Source: Nocardioides lacusdianchii
Lineage (GTDB): Bacteria > Actinomycetota > Actinomycetes > Propionibacteriales > Nocardioidaceae
Assembly (NCBI RefSeq): GCF_020102855.1
Contig: NZ_JADHZD010000002.1
Location: forward strand, 62,001-126,000
Direction: 5' to 3'
Length of the DNA: 64,000 nucleotides
In this document: positions 1 through 7,805 of the stretch, piece after piece
Position numbering within the stretch: the first letter of the stretch is position 1
Layout: each line of letters begins with the position of its first letter
Notes under the pieces: generated by a model
The model's input: the letters and a program-made list of their open reading frames with translations, nothing else
What the model was told of the DNA's origin: nothing
Databases searched by the model: none
Made by a program: the position numbers and the translations under genes

Positions 1-421
1 AGGCCTGCTCGGCGGACGTGAGCAGCACGATGCGGTCACCGACGGTGCTGCCGATCATCGTCTCCCGCAGGAAGGGCAGCACCTCCTCGGAGAGCTCGAC
101 CTCCTGGGTGCCCTGCTCGAAGGTGTTCTGCGCCTCTTCCTCGGTGAAGCCGTTGCCGATCCACCAGTTGGCCTCGACGGTGTCGCCGTCGGCCACGGTC
201 TCGCCGTCGCCCTCGATGAGGACGTCCTTCTCCTCCTCGGAGCCGTCGAGGCGTCCGTCGAAGGTCACCTTCGGGGCCTCGCCGTGCTTGCCCTCGATGG
301 TCACCGAGCTCAGCGGGGCGCCTCCCGCCTCGGCGTCGCTGGAGTCGGAGCCGCACGCGGCGAGGCCGAGCATGCTGAGGACGAGGACACCGCTGACGGC
401 AGCGGAACGTACACGAGACAC
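1..421 (-). CDS. FKBP-like peptidyl-prolyl isomerase lipoprotein (C-terminus beyond window)
   Basis: An open frame from the GTG at 421 runs off the left edge, so only about 140 N-terminal residues are visible. Residues 1-23 are a lipoprotein signal ending in the lipobox LAAC (Cys23), followed by an acidic Ser/Asp-rich linker, so the protein should be anchored outside the membrane. The visible part looks like the start of an FKBP fold (hydrophobic strands, then ETMIGSTVGDRIVLL, resembling the usual G..vG.r stretch). AGGTG lies 5 nt before the start. Actinobacterial proteasome loci often carry FKBP lipoproteins near pafA, which supports the call, but catalytic residues cannot be checked. Confidence 0.6.
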   Translation of the reverse strand, partial: MSRVRSAAVSGVLVLSMLGLAACGSDSSDAEAGGAPLSSVTIEGKHGEAPKVTFDGRLDGSEEEKDVLIEGDGETVADGDTVEANWWIGNGFTEEEAQNTFEQGTQEVELSEEVLPFLRETMIGSTVGDRIVLLTSAEQA

Positions 422-520
422 AGGTTCACCTAATCGATCGGTCGGCGTTGCCCGGACACCCTATCCAGCAGGTCCCACCCGCGGTGGCGCCGCACCGCGC
501 CTGTGCACGACGGGTGCGGG

Positions 521-1882
521 TCACATCCCGTCGATGAGCCTCTGCACCCGCTCGTCGTACGCCTTGAACGGGTCCTTGCACAGCACGGTGCGCTGCGCCT
601 GGTCGTTGAGCTTGAGGTGCACCCAGTCGACGGTGAAGTCGCGGCGGCGCTCCTGCGCCTTGCGGATGAACTCTCCGCGCAGCCGGGCGCGGGTGTTCTG
701 CGGCGGCACGCTCTTGGCCTCGAAGACCTTGAGGTCGGTGGTCACGCGCGCCACTGCCCCACGCTTCTCGAGCAGGTAGTAGAGGCCGCGGCCGCGGTGG
801 ATGTCGTGGTAGGCGAGGTCGAGCTGCGCGATGCGCGCGTCACCGAGCGACAGCCCGTGCTTGGCGCGGTAGCGCTCGATCAGCTTGTACTTGATGACCC
901 AGTCGATCTCGCGGTCCACCAGGCCGAGGTCGTCGGACTCCACGGCCTTGAGCCCGCGCTCCCACAGGTCGAGTGCGCGCTCGATGGTGGGCGTGGAGAT
1001 CTGTCGCCGGTCGACGAAGTCGCGGGCCTTGCCGAGGTACTCGGCCTGGATCTCCAGGGCGCTCGCCTCACGGCCGTTGGCCAGGCGCACCTTGCGGCGG
1101 CCGGTCGGGTCGTGGCTGATCTCGCGGATGGCGCGGATCGGGTTCTCCATCGTGAGGTCGCGCATCACCACGCACTCCTCGATCATCCGCAGCACGAGGT
1201 CGCACGAGGCCACCTTGAGCATCGTGGTCGTCTCGCTCATGTTGGAGTCGCCCACGATCACGTGGAGGCGGCGGAAGCGCTCGGCGTCGGCGTGCGGCTC
1301 GTCGCGGGTGTTGATGATGGGCCGGCTGCGGGTGGTGGCGCTGCTGACGCCCTCCCAGATGTGCTCGGCGCGCTGGCTCACGCTGTACGACGCCCCGCGC
1401 GGGGTCATCACGACCTTGCCCGCCCCGACGACGATCTGCCGGGTGACGAGGAACGGGATGAGGATGTCGGCGAGCCGGCTGAACTCCCCCGCTCGGCCGA
1501 CGAGGTAGTTCTCGTGGCAGCCGTAGGAGTTTCCGGCGGAGTCGGTGTTGTTCTTGAACAGGTAGATGTCGCCGGCGATGCCCTCCTCGTGCAGACGGTT
1601 CTCGGCATCGAGGAGCAGGCCCTCGAGGATGCGCTCCCCGGCCTTGTCGTGCGTGACGAGGTCGACGATGTCGTCGCACTCGGGCGTGGCGTACTCGGGG
1701 TGGCTGCCGACGTCGAGGTAGAGCCGGGCGCCGTTGCGCAGGAATACGTTGGACGAGCGACCCCAGCTGACGACCTTGCGGAAGAGGTAGCGCGCGACCT
1801 CGTCGGGGCTCAGCCGGCGCTGCCCCTTGAACGTGCACGTGACGCCGTACTCGTTCTCGATGCCGAAGATGCGCCGGTCCAT
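521..1882 (-). CDS. pafA: Pup--protein ligase PafA
   Basis: This 453-residue protein is the ligase that activates the C-terminal glutamate of Pup with ATP and links it to substrate lysines. It has the carboxylate-amine ligase hallmarks: GIENEYG at residues 7-13 for ATP/Mg binding, GARLYLD ending at Asp57 (the conserved catalytic Asp), HPEYATPE just after, and [17 protein letters not shown]. Length matches the family. The ATG at 1882 follows a TAGGGT hexamer by 6 nt, suggesting a leaderless transcript. It is homologous to Dop (5111-6631) but lacks the inserted Dop loop. It sits apart from the prc-pup-dop group, separated by two small plus-strand genes. Confidence 0.97.
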   Translation of the reverse strand: MDRRIFGIENEYGVTCTFKGQRRLSPDEVARYLFRKVVSWGRSSNVFLRNGARLYLDVGSHPEYATPECDDIVDLVTHDKAGERILEGLLLDAENRLHEEGIAGDIYLFKNNTDSAGNSYGCHENYLVGRAGEFSRLADILIPFLVTRQIVVGAGKVVMTPRGASYSVSQRAEHIWEGVSSATTRSRPIINTRDEPHADAERFRRLHVIVGDSNMSETTTMLKVASCDLVLRMIEECVVMRDLTMENPIRAIREISHDPTGRRKVRLANGREASALEIQAEYLGKARDFVDRRQISTPTIERALDLWERGLKAVESDDLGLVDREIDWVIKYKLIERYRAKHGLSLGDARIAQLDLAYHDIHRGRGLYYLLEKRGAVARVTTDLKVFEAKSVPPQNTRARLRGEFIRKAQERRRDFTVDWVHLKLNDQAQRTVLCKDPFKAYDERVQRLIDGM

Positions 1883-1888
1883 GGGCCC

Positions 1889-1894
1889 ACCCTA
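1889..1894 (-). promoter_or_regulatory. -10 element of pafA (leaderless)
   Basis: On the minus strand TAGGGT lies exactly 6 nt before the pafA ATG, so the transcript probably begins at or next to the start codon. No Shine-Dalgarno sequence is present. Confidence 0.6.
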
Positions 1895-1967
1895 GGACCG
1901 TGCACCACGTCCGGTGCGGCATCCGGCGCCGAATCCCACCCGGCGAGCCGCCGTTGCCCCGACCACC

Positions 1968-1973
1968 TAGGTT
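1968..1973 (+). promoter_or_regulatory. -10 element of the 1980-2462 gene (leaderless)
   Basis: TAGGTT is followed by 6 nt and the ATG at 1980. It is divergent from the pafA promoter about 75 bp away. Confidence 0.55.
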
Positions 1974-1979
1974 GCTGTC

Positions 1980-2462
1980 ATGGACGAGATGCCTGCACCG
2001 TCGCACCCGACCGCACTCGACTCCTGGCCCGCACAGGTCGCCGTGGCAGTGGCCACCGGAGTGGTGACCACCCGTTGGCCGATGGAGCGCTGGACACGGA
2101 CCGCGCGCTGGACCCTGCACGGCGGGCTGGGGGTGCTGGCGGGCGCCGCCGCAGGTCTCGCTGCCCGCCGGCCCGACCTCCTCGCCCCGGAGGACAGCAC
2201 GAGGGAGGAGCCCCGGACGCCTCTGGGTCCCGCCGCCACCGCTGGGGTCGTCGTGGGCCTCGGGGCACTGGTCACCGGGCTGAGCCGCGGCAGCGAGGCC
2301 GCCGACAGCTGGGCGGAGCGCACGCTGGCGGCCCGGGGCGTACGCCGTCCGCGGGTGTGGATGGGCGCTGCGGCTGCAGGCCTGTCCCTCGCGATGAGCG
2401 TCGCCGAGCGGCGCGACGAGGACGCGTCGCGCGCCGAGGAGCCGCACCCGACCGGCGCCTGA
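1980..2462 (+). CDS. Small hypothetical membrane protein
   Basis: This encodes 160 residues that I cannot assign to a named family. Three hydrophobic stretches are visible, around residues 17-33, 48-63 and 85-102, with a fourth weaker one near 135-147, so an integral membrane protein is likely. Loops are Arg/Asp-rich. The start ATG is preceded by TAGGTT plus 6 nt, which supports the gene as real and probably leaderless. It is divergent from pafA and followed after 44 bp by another small gene in the same direction. No function can be inferred; a link to pupylation would rest on position alone. Confidence 0.7.
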   Translation: MDEMPAPSHPTALDSWPAQVAVAVATGVVTTRWPMERWTRTARWTLHGGLGVLAGAAAGLAARRPDLLAPEDSTREEPRTPLGPAATAGVVVGLGALVTGLSRGSEAADSWAERTLAARGVRRPRVWMGAAAAGLSLAMSVAERRDEDASRAEEPHPTGA

Positions 2463-2506
2463 CACCGCCCTTGACTCAGCGGCCCCGGCCGGGTGAGCGT
2501 TCCTCC

Positions 2507-2917
2507 ATGGGACCCCGCCACCTCGTCGCGACCGTCCTGGTCGAACCGGGCACCGTCGAGGACCTCGAGCTCCGGGTGATGACCGACGACCTGTGGTTGT
2601 GGCCGGTGCGATCCGCTCCCGTGGTTGTCGACGGCGCGCGCCTCGAGAGCCAGGTCCGTCGACGCATGGTCGAGCAGCGGCGCGGCGAGTGGGACGACGC
2701 AGCCGGATGGACCCCCGCCTGGGTGGGGTTCGGTCCCGCGTGGCACGAGTTCGGCCCGCACGGCGACGTACGCCCGCCCGGTCCGCTCCCCTGGGCCGCG
2801 CACCAACGGCTGTGGGCCGCGCTGGACGAGTTCGGGTCGCTCGTGCGCTACCGGCGACGGCTCAACGGCATCCCGACCGTCGCCACAGCCATCTGGCCGG
2901 GGCTGTACCTGCGCTGA
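2507..2917 (+). CDS. Hypothetical soluble protein, 136 aa
   Basis: The ATG at 2507 opens a 136-residue reading frame rich in Trp, Arg and Pro (for example TPAWVGFGPAWHEFGPHG near the middle and a C-terminus ending IWPGLYLR). It has no signal peptide or membrane segment. No family is recognised. The much longer frame upstream of this ATG is antisense to pafA and is not coding. Codon use has the expected G/C third-position bias. It faces prcA convergently with 28 bp between the stops, so no promoter is needed downstream. Confidence 0.6.
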   Translation: MGPRHLVATVLVEPGTVEDLELRVMTDDLWLWPVRSAPVVVDGARLESQVRRRMVEQRRGEWDDAAGWTPAWVGFGPAWHEFGPHGDVRPPGPLPWAAHQRLWAALDEFGSLVRYRRRLNGIPTVATAIWPGLYLR

Positions 2918-2945
2918 GCCGTGGCCCGGCGCCACGACCGCACGG

Positions 2946-3869
2946 TCAGACCTGACCGGGCCCCGTCGGCGGTGCCGCGGGACTGTCGGGCGGGGCCACC
3001 GGTGGGGCCACCGGCGGCGCGACCGGGGGCTCGCCCGACACCGGGTCCTCCAGCGGCGGCGTCGCCCCCGAGACCTGGTCGGTCGGGTCGGCGGGGTCGT
3101 CCTGGCCGGAGTGGCGCGGGCCGGACCCGGCCAGCGCGTCCTCGGGCGAGGCCGCGTCGGGCTCCTCGACGCCGCGACGGCCGAGCACCTCGACGAGGCG
3201 GGTCTCGCGCAGTCGCAGGAACTTGCGCGGCTGGGTGCGGGTGCGGTCGAGCACGGCGACCTCGAGGTCCCCGGTGGGGATCACGCGGTCGTCGCTCTCG
3301 CTGTGGCCGAGTGCCGCGACCGCGACGCGGATCGCGTCGTCGAGCGAGGCCCCGGCAGTGTAGTGCTCCTTGAGGTGGCCGGCGACCACGTCGGCCGCAC
3401 CACCCATCACGGCGAAGCCGTGCTCGTCGGCGACCTGGCCGTCGTAGGTGAGGCGGTAGAGCTGGTCGTCGGCCGCGGTGTCACCGATCTCGGCGACGAA
3501 GATCTCCACCTCGTAGGGCTTCTCGCCGCCCGAGGAGAAGATCGTGCCGAGCGTCTGGGCGTAGGCGTTGGCCAGGCCGCGACCCGTCACGTCACGCCGG
3601 TCGTAGGCGTAGCCGCGCATGTCGGCGAGGCGTACGCCGGCGATGCGCAGGTTCTCGAACTCGTTGTAGCGACCGACCGCCGCAAAGGCGATGCGGTCGT
3701 AGATCTCGCTGACCTTGTGCAGGGCCTGCGACGGGTTCTCCGAGACGAACAGGACGCCGTCGGCGTACTGGAGGGCGACGACCGAACGCCCGCGCGCGAT
3801 GCCCTTGCGGGCGAAGTCGGCGCGGTCCTTCATCATCTGCTCGGGAGAGACGTAGAACGGCATGCTCAT
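2946..3869 (-). CDS. prcA: 20S proteasome alpha subunit
   Basis: This is the alpha subunit of the bacterial 20S core (about 307 aa), forming the outer heptameric rings that gate substrate entry and dock the ARC/Mpa ATPase. The N-terminal [24 protein letters not shown] is the conserved gate and first helix, followed by the Ntn-hydrolase fold without a catalytic N-terminal Thr, as expected for alpha. ATG at 3869 is used, with a second ATG at 3863 possible. The C-terminus is an unusual Pro-rich tail with PPVA-type repeats (residues about 280-307). It lies 24 bp after prcB in the same transcription unit. Confidence 0.96.
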   Translation of the reverse strand: MSMPFYVSPEQMMKDRADFARKGIARGRSVVALQYADGVLFVSENPSQALHKVSEIYDRIAFAAVGRYNEFENLRIAGVRLADMRGYAYDRRDVTGRGLANAYAQTLGTIFSSGGEKPYEVEIFVAEIGDTAADDQLYRLTYDGQVADEHGFAVMGGAADVVAGHLKEHYTAGASLDDAIRVAVAALGHSESDDRVIPTGDLEVAVLDRTRTQPRKFLRLRETRLVEVLGRRGVEEPDAASPEDALAGSGPRHSGQDDPADPTDQVSGATPPLEDPVSGEPPVAPPVAPPVAPPDSPAAPPTGPGQV

Positions 3870-3893
3870 GGCTGGGGTGACTCCTACGTCGGA

Positions 3894-4724
3894 TCAGGTG
3901 AGCGCCGCGGCGGGGCCGTCGGGGCGCTGCATGCGGGAGGCCAGGATGCGGTCGGCGATCACGGACACCTCGTCGTCAGGCATCCGGCGCCCGCCGTCGG
4001 GAGTGATCACGTGGACCACCGGGAAGATCCGGCGGGTGATGTCGGGGCCGCCGGTGGCGGAGTCGTCGTCGGCGGCGTCGTAGAGCGCCTGGATGACCGC
4101 GGTGACGGCCTCCTCGGCGTTGAAGTCGTCACGGTAGAGCTTCTTGAGCGACCCGCGGGCGAACAGCGATCCCGAGCCGACGGAGTGGAAGGCGGTCTCC
4201 TCGTAGCGGCCGCCGGTCACGTCGTAGCTGAAGATGCGGCCCTGGTCGGCGGCGAGGTCGTAGCCGGCGAAGAGCGGGACGACGGCCAGGCCCTGCATGG
4301 CCATCCCGAGGTTGGCGCGGATCAGGGCGGCGAGGCGGTTGGCCTTGCCGTCCATCGACAGCGTGCTGCCCTCGATCTTCTCGTAGTGCTCGAGCTCGGT
4401 CTGGAACAGCCGCACCATCTCGACCGCGAGGCCGGCCGTGCCGGCGATGCCGACCACGGAGTACTCGTCGGCGGGGAAGACCTTCTGGATGTCGCGCTGG
4501 GCGATGATGTTGCCCATCGTGGCGCGACGGTCCCCGGCCATCACCACGCCGTCGTCGAAGGTCGCGGCCACGATCGTGGTGCCGTGGGGGGCGAGGTCGG
4601 CGGCATTGCCCGCCGGGACCGCGCGGCGCGACGGCAGGAGGTCAGGGGCCTCGATGCCGAGGAAGTCGGCGAAGCTCGAGGTGCCCGGGGTCATGAAGGA
4701 CGCGGGCAGGCGGGAGTCGGTCAC
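3894..4724 (-). CDS. prcB: 20S proteasome beta subunit (catalytic)
   Basis: The 276-residue precursor is the proteolytic subunit of the core particle. A 48-residue propeptide ends in APHG, followed by Thr49 in TTIVAATF; autocleavage at Gly48-Thr49 exposes the catalytic N-terminal threonine. Downstream motifs include GDRRATMGN and the conserved GTAGLAVEM region. The start is the GTG at 4724, which overlaps the stop of pup by four bases (GTGA), giving translational coupling. A longer frame continues upstream through pup in another register and is not coding. It is followed by prcA, the standard pup-prcB-prcA order. Confidence 0.97.
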   Translation of the reverse strand: MTDSRLPASFMTPGTSSFADFLGIEAPDLLPSRRAVPAGNAADLAPHGTTIVAATFDDGVVMAGDRRATMGNIIAQRDIQKVFPADEYSVVGIAGTAGLAVEMVRLFQTELEHYEKIEGSTLSMDGKANRLAALIRANLGMAMQGLAVVPLFAGYDLAADQGRIFSYDVTGGRYEETAFHSVGSGSLFARGSLKKLYRDDFNAEEAVTAVIQALYDAADDDSATGGPDITRRIFPVVHVITPDGGRRMPDDEVSVIADRILASRMQRPDGPAAALT

Positions 4725-4918
4725 TGGCCGCCCTTCTGGATGAACGACTTCACGAAGTCCTCGGCGTTGGACTCCAGGACCTCGTCGATCTCGTCGAGGA
4801 TCGCGTCGACGTCCTCGTCGATCATCTCCTTGCGCTCGGCGACGTCCGTCTCGGCCACCTCCTCGGTCGTCGTCTCGTCCTGGGAGGACCTGCGCGGTTG
4901 CTTCTGCTCCTGGGCCAT
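4721..4918 (-). CDS. pup: Prokaryotic ubiquitin-like protein Pup
   Basis: This 65-residue, highly acidic, largely disordered protein is the tag attached to proteins destined for the proteasome. The C-terminal half (from about residue 35) is the helix that binds the ARC coiled coil, and the protein ends in Gly-Gly-Gln. Because the last residue is Gln rather than Glu, it must be deamidated by Dop before PafA can ligate it, consistent with dop lying directly upstream. The ATG follows TAGGGT by 6 nt, so pup probably has its own leaderless promoter in addition to readthrough from dop. Confidence 0.98.
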   Translation of the reverse strand: MAQEQKQPRRSSQDETTTEEVAETDVAERKEMIDEDVDAILDEIDEVLESNAEDFVKSFIQKGGQ

Positions 4919-4924
4919 GACTCG

Positions 4925-4930
4925 ACCCTA
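4925..4930 (-). promoter_or_regulatory. -10 element of pup-prcBA (leaderless)
   Basis: TAGGGT on the minus strand lies 6 nt before the pup ATG, with no ribosome binding site between. This would let pup-prcB-prcA be transcribed independently of dop. Confidence 0.6.
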
Positions 4931-5028
4931 TCCACTCGCACCGACGCCACAAGGACGTTCGCCCTCGGCGGACCTGCGCGAGTCGCCCGGCCGGTCCCCA
5001 TAGGCCATCGGGCACCACGGGTGGGGGG

Positions 5029-5099
5029 ACCTTTGCGCGGATGGGGCGTTGCATCACCCGGTCCGCGCGGGAGTCACCGCTTCAGCGGGGACTCATGCA
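5029..5099. repeat. 71-nt conserved intergenic element, copy 1
   Basis: This stretch between dop and pup aligns without gaps to 45591-45661 between metK and priA. It holds a hairpin, GAGTCACCGC (5071-5080), loop TTCA, GCGGGGACTC (5085-5094), with one mismatch, flanked by the outer inverted pair TTGCAT (5049-5054) and ATGCAA (5095-5100). It begins 11 bp past the dop stop. It has no coding signal. It could be a 3'-UTR structure, a small RNA or a short non-autonomous repeat. Confidence 0.75.
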
Positions 5100-5110
5100 A
5101 GGAGCAAGAC

Positions 5111-6631
5111 TCAGCGGGTGATCGCCGCGACCAGCGCCTGCGCGGAGTCGCTGCGGTCGATCAGCTCACCGACGTGGGCGCGGGTGCCACGGAGCGGGTC
5201 GATGGTCGGCACCCGCTGGAGGGACTCGCGTCCCGGGAGGTCGAAGATGACCGAGTCCCACGACGCGGCGGCCACCGAGTCGGCGTACTTGTCGAGGCAG
5301 CGGCCGCGGAAGTAGGCGCGGGTGTCGACCGGCGGGTCGTGCATGGCGGCCTCGATGGTCGCGTCGTCGAGCAGGCGACGGATCCGGCCCGCGCCGGCGA
5401 GGCGGTGGTAGAGGCCCTTGTCGGGGCGTACGTCGGCGTACTGCAGGTCGATGAGGTGCAGCTTGGCGTCGTCCCAATCGAGGTGGTCGCGGTCCCGGTA
5501 CTGCTGGAGCAGCTTGAGCTTGGCCACCCAGTCGAGATCCTCGGCGCACTCCATCGGGTCGCGCTCGAGCCGGTCCAGCACCGACTCCCAGCGCGCCAGC
5601 ACGTCGACGGTCTGGTCGTCGGCGTCCGCGCCGTAGCGGTCCTCGACGTACTTGCGGGCCAGCTCGAGGTACTCCATCTGCAGCTGCACGGCTGTGAGGC
5701 GCCGACCGTCGCGCAGGCTGAGGAGGTGCTTCAGCGTGGGGTCGTGGGACACCTCGCGCAGGGAGCGGACCGCGCCCTCGACGCTGAGGTCGCGGTCGAT
5801 GAACCCGTCCTCGATCATCGCCAGGACGAGCGACGTGGTGCCGACCTTGAGGTAGATGGAGATCTCGGCGAGGTTGGCGTCGCCGAGGATGACGTGGAGG
5901 CGGCGGTAGACCGCGGGGTCGGCGTGCGGCTCGTCGCGGGTGTTGATGATGGGCCGCTTCAGCGTGGTCTCAAGCCCCACCTCGACCTCGAAGTAGTCCG
6001 AGCGCTGGCTGACCTGGAAGCCGCGCTCCGGCGTCGTGTCGCGCCCGTCCTGCCCGATGCCGACGCGTCCCGCCCCGGTCACGACCTGGCGGGAGACGAA
6101 GAACGGCGTCAGGTGCCGCACGATCTCGGCGAACTGCGTCGAGCGCCGCATGAGGTAGTTCTCGTGGGCACCGTAGGAGGCGCCCTTGTTGTCGGTGTTG
6201 TTCTTGTAGAGCAGGATCGGCGCGGTGCCGGGCACCTGGGCGGCCATCCGGGAGGCGTCCAGCATCACCTGCTCCCCCGCCTTCTCCCAGCGCACCACGT
6301 CGAGCGGGGTGGTCACCTCGGGCGAGGAGTACTCGGGATGCGCGTGGTCGACGTAGAGACGGGCGCCGTTGGTGAGGATGACGTTGGCCAGCCCGAAGTC
6401 CTCGTCGGTGAGCTGAGTCGGGTCGGCGACCTGGCGGGCCATGTCGAAGCCGCGGGCGTCGCGCAGCGGTGACTCCTCCTCGAAGTCCCAGCGGGCCCGG
6501 CGCGCCTTCGCCGTCGAGCTGGCGTAGGCGTTGACGACCTGCGACGAGGCCACCATCGGGTTGGCCGTGGGCTGGCCCTGGACCGAGATGCCGTACTCGA
6601 CCTCCGTGCCCATCACGCGTCGTACGCTCAT
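5111..6631 (-). CDS. dop: Deamidase/depupylase of Pup, Dop
   Basis: The 506-residue protein converts Pup-Gln to Pup-Glu and also cleaves Pup from conjugates. It shares the PafA fold: GTEVEYG at residues 8-14 binds nucleotide and Mg, and [17 protein letters not shown] places the catalytic Asp at residue 95. The segment from about 35 to 80, absent from PafA, is the characteristic Dop loop. [17 protein letters not shown] and the central [11 protein letters not shown] match the family. Its ATG is only 3 bp from the divergent methyltransferase ATG and both starts look leaderless. The 71-nt element follows the stop. Confidence 0.97.
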   Translation of the reverse strand: MSVRRVMGTEVEYGISVQGQPTANPMVASSQVVNAYASSTAKARRARWDFEEESPLRDARGFDMARQVADPTQLTDEDFGLANVILTNGARLYVDHAHPEYSSPEVTTPLDVVRWEKAGEQVMLDASRMAAQVPGTAPILLYKNNTDNKGASYGAHENYLMRRSTQFAEIVRHLTPFFVSRQVVTGAGRVGIGQDGRDTTPERGFQVSQRSDYFEVEVGLETTLKRPIINTRDEPHADPAVYRRLHVILGDANLAEISIYLKVGTTSLVLAMIEDGFIDRDLSVEGAVRSLREVSHDPTLKHLLSLRDGRRLTAVQLQMEYLELARKYVEDRYGADADDQTVDVLARWESVLDRLERDPMECAEDLDWVAKLKLLQQYRDRDHLDWDDAKLHLIDLQYADVRPDKGLYHRLAGAGRIRRLLDDATIEAAMHDPPVDTRAYFRGRCLDKYADSVAAASWDSVIFDLPGRESLQRVPTIDPLRGTRAHVGELIDRSDSAQALVAAITR

Positions 6632-6643
6632 GTCATGAGCCTA
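6623..6643. promoter_or_regulatory. Divergent, overlapping leaderless promoters for dop and the methyltransferase
   Basis: This 21-bp segment is a near-perfect palindrome (three positions break it). On the plus strand TACGCT (6623-6628) lies 6 nt before the methyltransferase ATG at 6635. On the minus strand TAGGCT (6643-6638) lies 6 nt before the dop ATG at 6631. Each -10 hexamer is therefore inside the first codons of the opposite gene, so the two promoters should exclude each other. Confidence 0.6.
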
Positions 6644-7258
6644 CGGGTCTGGGACGAGCGCGTGGTGCCGCGACTGACCGACTGGAGCCTGCGCGGCCAC
6701 GAGGTCGGTGAGCTCCGCGAGGTCGCGTGCACGGGCCTGTCGGGGCGGGTCCTGGAGCTCGGCTTCGGGAGCGGGCTCAACATCCGGTGGTACCCGCCCG
6801 ACGTCACGTCGGTCACCGCCGTCGAGCCGTCCGACGTGGGCTGGGAGATCTCCGAGCGACGGCGCGGACGCACCGACGTGCGGATCGAGCGCGGCGGCCT
6901 CGATGGGCAGCACCTCGACCTCGCGGACGACTCGCACGACCATGCGCTCGTCACGTTCAGCCTGTGCACGATCCCCGACCCGCTGCTCGCCCTGCGGGAG
7001 GCTCGTCGGGTGGTGCGACCCGGTGGCCGGCTCCACGCGCTCGAGCACGGGCTGGCGCCGGAGGAGTCCGTACGCCGCTGGCAGCGCCGCCTGGAACCAC
7101 TACAGCGTGCTGTGGCCGGTGGCTGCCACCTGACGCGCGACATCCCGGCCCTCGTGGAGGGCGCGGGATGGCACGTCGAGGAGGTCGAGCAGGCGTACCT
7201 GCCCGGGCCGGGCATGTCCCGGCCGTGGACCTACGGCTACCGGCTGGTCGCCGGATGA
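6635..7258 (+). CDS. Class I SAM-dependent methyltransferase
   Basis: This 207-residue protein has the Rossmann methyltransferase core: [11 protein letters not shown] at residues 39-49 is motif I (SAM binding), an acidic turn AVEPSD follows, then an aspartate-rich segment and FSLCTIPDP (motif IV region), and [14 protein letters not shown] (motif V/VI). It resembles UbiE/Methyltransf_11 family enzymes, whose substrates vary from quinones to lipids and cannot be told from sequence. It is divergent from dop with a 3-bp gap. Two different start-proximal elements support the ATG at 6635. A role tied to pupylation is only positional. Confidence 0.85.
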   Translation: MSLRVWDERVVPRLTDWSLRGHEVGELREVACTGLSGRVLELGFGSGLNIRWYPPDVTSVTAVEPSDVGWEISERRRGRTDVRIERGGLDGQHLDLADDSHDHALVTFSLCTIPDPLLALREARRVVRPGGRLHALEHGLAPEESVRRWQRRLEPLQRAVAGGCHLTRDIPALVEGAGWHVEEVEQAYLPGPGMSRPWTYGYRLVAG

Positions 7259-7280
7259 GCCGCGGCGCGGTGGGAGTGGG

Positions 7281-7358
7281 TCAGCGACCGCGACGCAGGT
7301 AGCCGGCGAGGAAGAGGACGATGAGGACGACGACGACGATGATCAGAATGGTTCGCAT
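7281..7358 (-). CDS. 25-residue single-span membrane peptide
   Basis: The ATG at 7358 opens a 25-codon frame. After a short Met-Arg start it is almost entirely Ile/Val/Leu for some 16 residues, then Ala-Gly-Tyr-Leu and an Arg-rich end (RRGR), the shape of a small N-out/C-in membrane peptide obeying the positive-inside rule. GGCGGG directly upstream is a weak ribosome site. It lies between the methyltransferase and the small membrane gene downstream of arc. The repeated GTC/CTC codons make chance hydrophobicity possible, but codon use fits the genome. Function is unknown. Confidence 0.5.
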   Translation of the reverse strand: MRTILIIVVVVLIVLFLAGYLRRGR

Positions 7359-7429
7359 CCCGCCAACCTAGCGCCAGCGAGCCCCGGGGCACCCCCTCCC
7401 GAGGGGTGTCGGGGCGGCGTGTCGCGCTG

Positions 7430-7798
7430 TCAGTCCCCCGTGGCGCGTCGGCCGTTGACGGCGGACGCGTGCGCGGCGTTGACCGCCGCGATGCCCAGCC
7501 AGGCGACCACGACGGCGGGGAGGCCGTTGTCGGTGGCGACCATCGGCACGATCGTCACCGGCACGCCCACCCCGAGCGAGATCACCCCGAGGACGAACTG
7601 TCGCAGCCGGCCGCCCTCCGCACCCGCCGTACGCCGCTGGCGCAGCGCGACCTCCTCGGACACCCGCCGCTCGACCGCGCGCTCGATGCGCTCGGCGAAC
7701 CCGTCGACGAGCTCGGCGTCGTAGCGGGCGCCGAGCTCGCGGCGGGTGGCGAGGGCGGCCTCGATGTCGCCGTGGCCGAGGTCGTCCTCGCGGTTCAC
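7430..7798 (-). CDS. Small membrane protein coupled to arc
   Basis: This encodes 122 residues. The first 60 are charged and helical, with ATRRELGARYDAELVDGF and an Arg/Glu helix, which resembles a conserved N-terminal motif of uncharacterised actinobacterial membrane proteins. Two hydrophobic segments follow at about 66-83 and 87-106. The GTG start at 7798 lies 7 bp after the arc stop, and the end of arc supplies the ribosome-binding region, so translation is probably coupled. The position suggests co-expression with the proteasome ATPase but gives no mechanism. Confidence 0.7.
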   Translation of the reverse strand: MNREDDLGHGDIEAALATRRELGARYDAELVDGFAERIERAVERRVSEEVALRQRRTAGAEGGRLRQFVLGVISLGVGVPVTIVPMVATDNGLPAVVVAWLGIAAVNAAHASAVNGRRATGD

Positions 7799-7805
7799 CC
7801 AGGGC

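Noticed and set aside
36..356. Separate 106-residue minus-strand ORF in the FKBP region
   Set aside because: It is a shadow frame of the FKBP-like lipoprotein gene; the true frame shows a signal peptide and lipobox.
503..2506. Long plus-strand reading frame over pafA, and many others (for example 53743-58137 +, 7746-9572 +)
   Set aside because: These are antisense to clear genes and arise from high GC and rare stops; composition is Arg/Ala/His-rich with no family motif.
4725..5057. Longer prcB start upstream of 4724
   Set aside because: The upstream frame covers pup in another register; GTG 4724 yields the normal propeptide and a GTGA overlap.
5950..5970. Third copy of the CCGCTTCAGCG element within dop
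   Set aside because: Only about 10 nt match and flanks do not align, so this is chance similarity in coding sequence.
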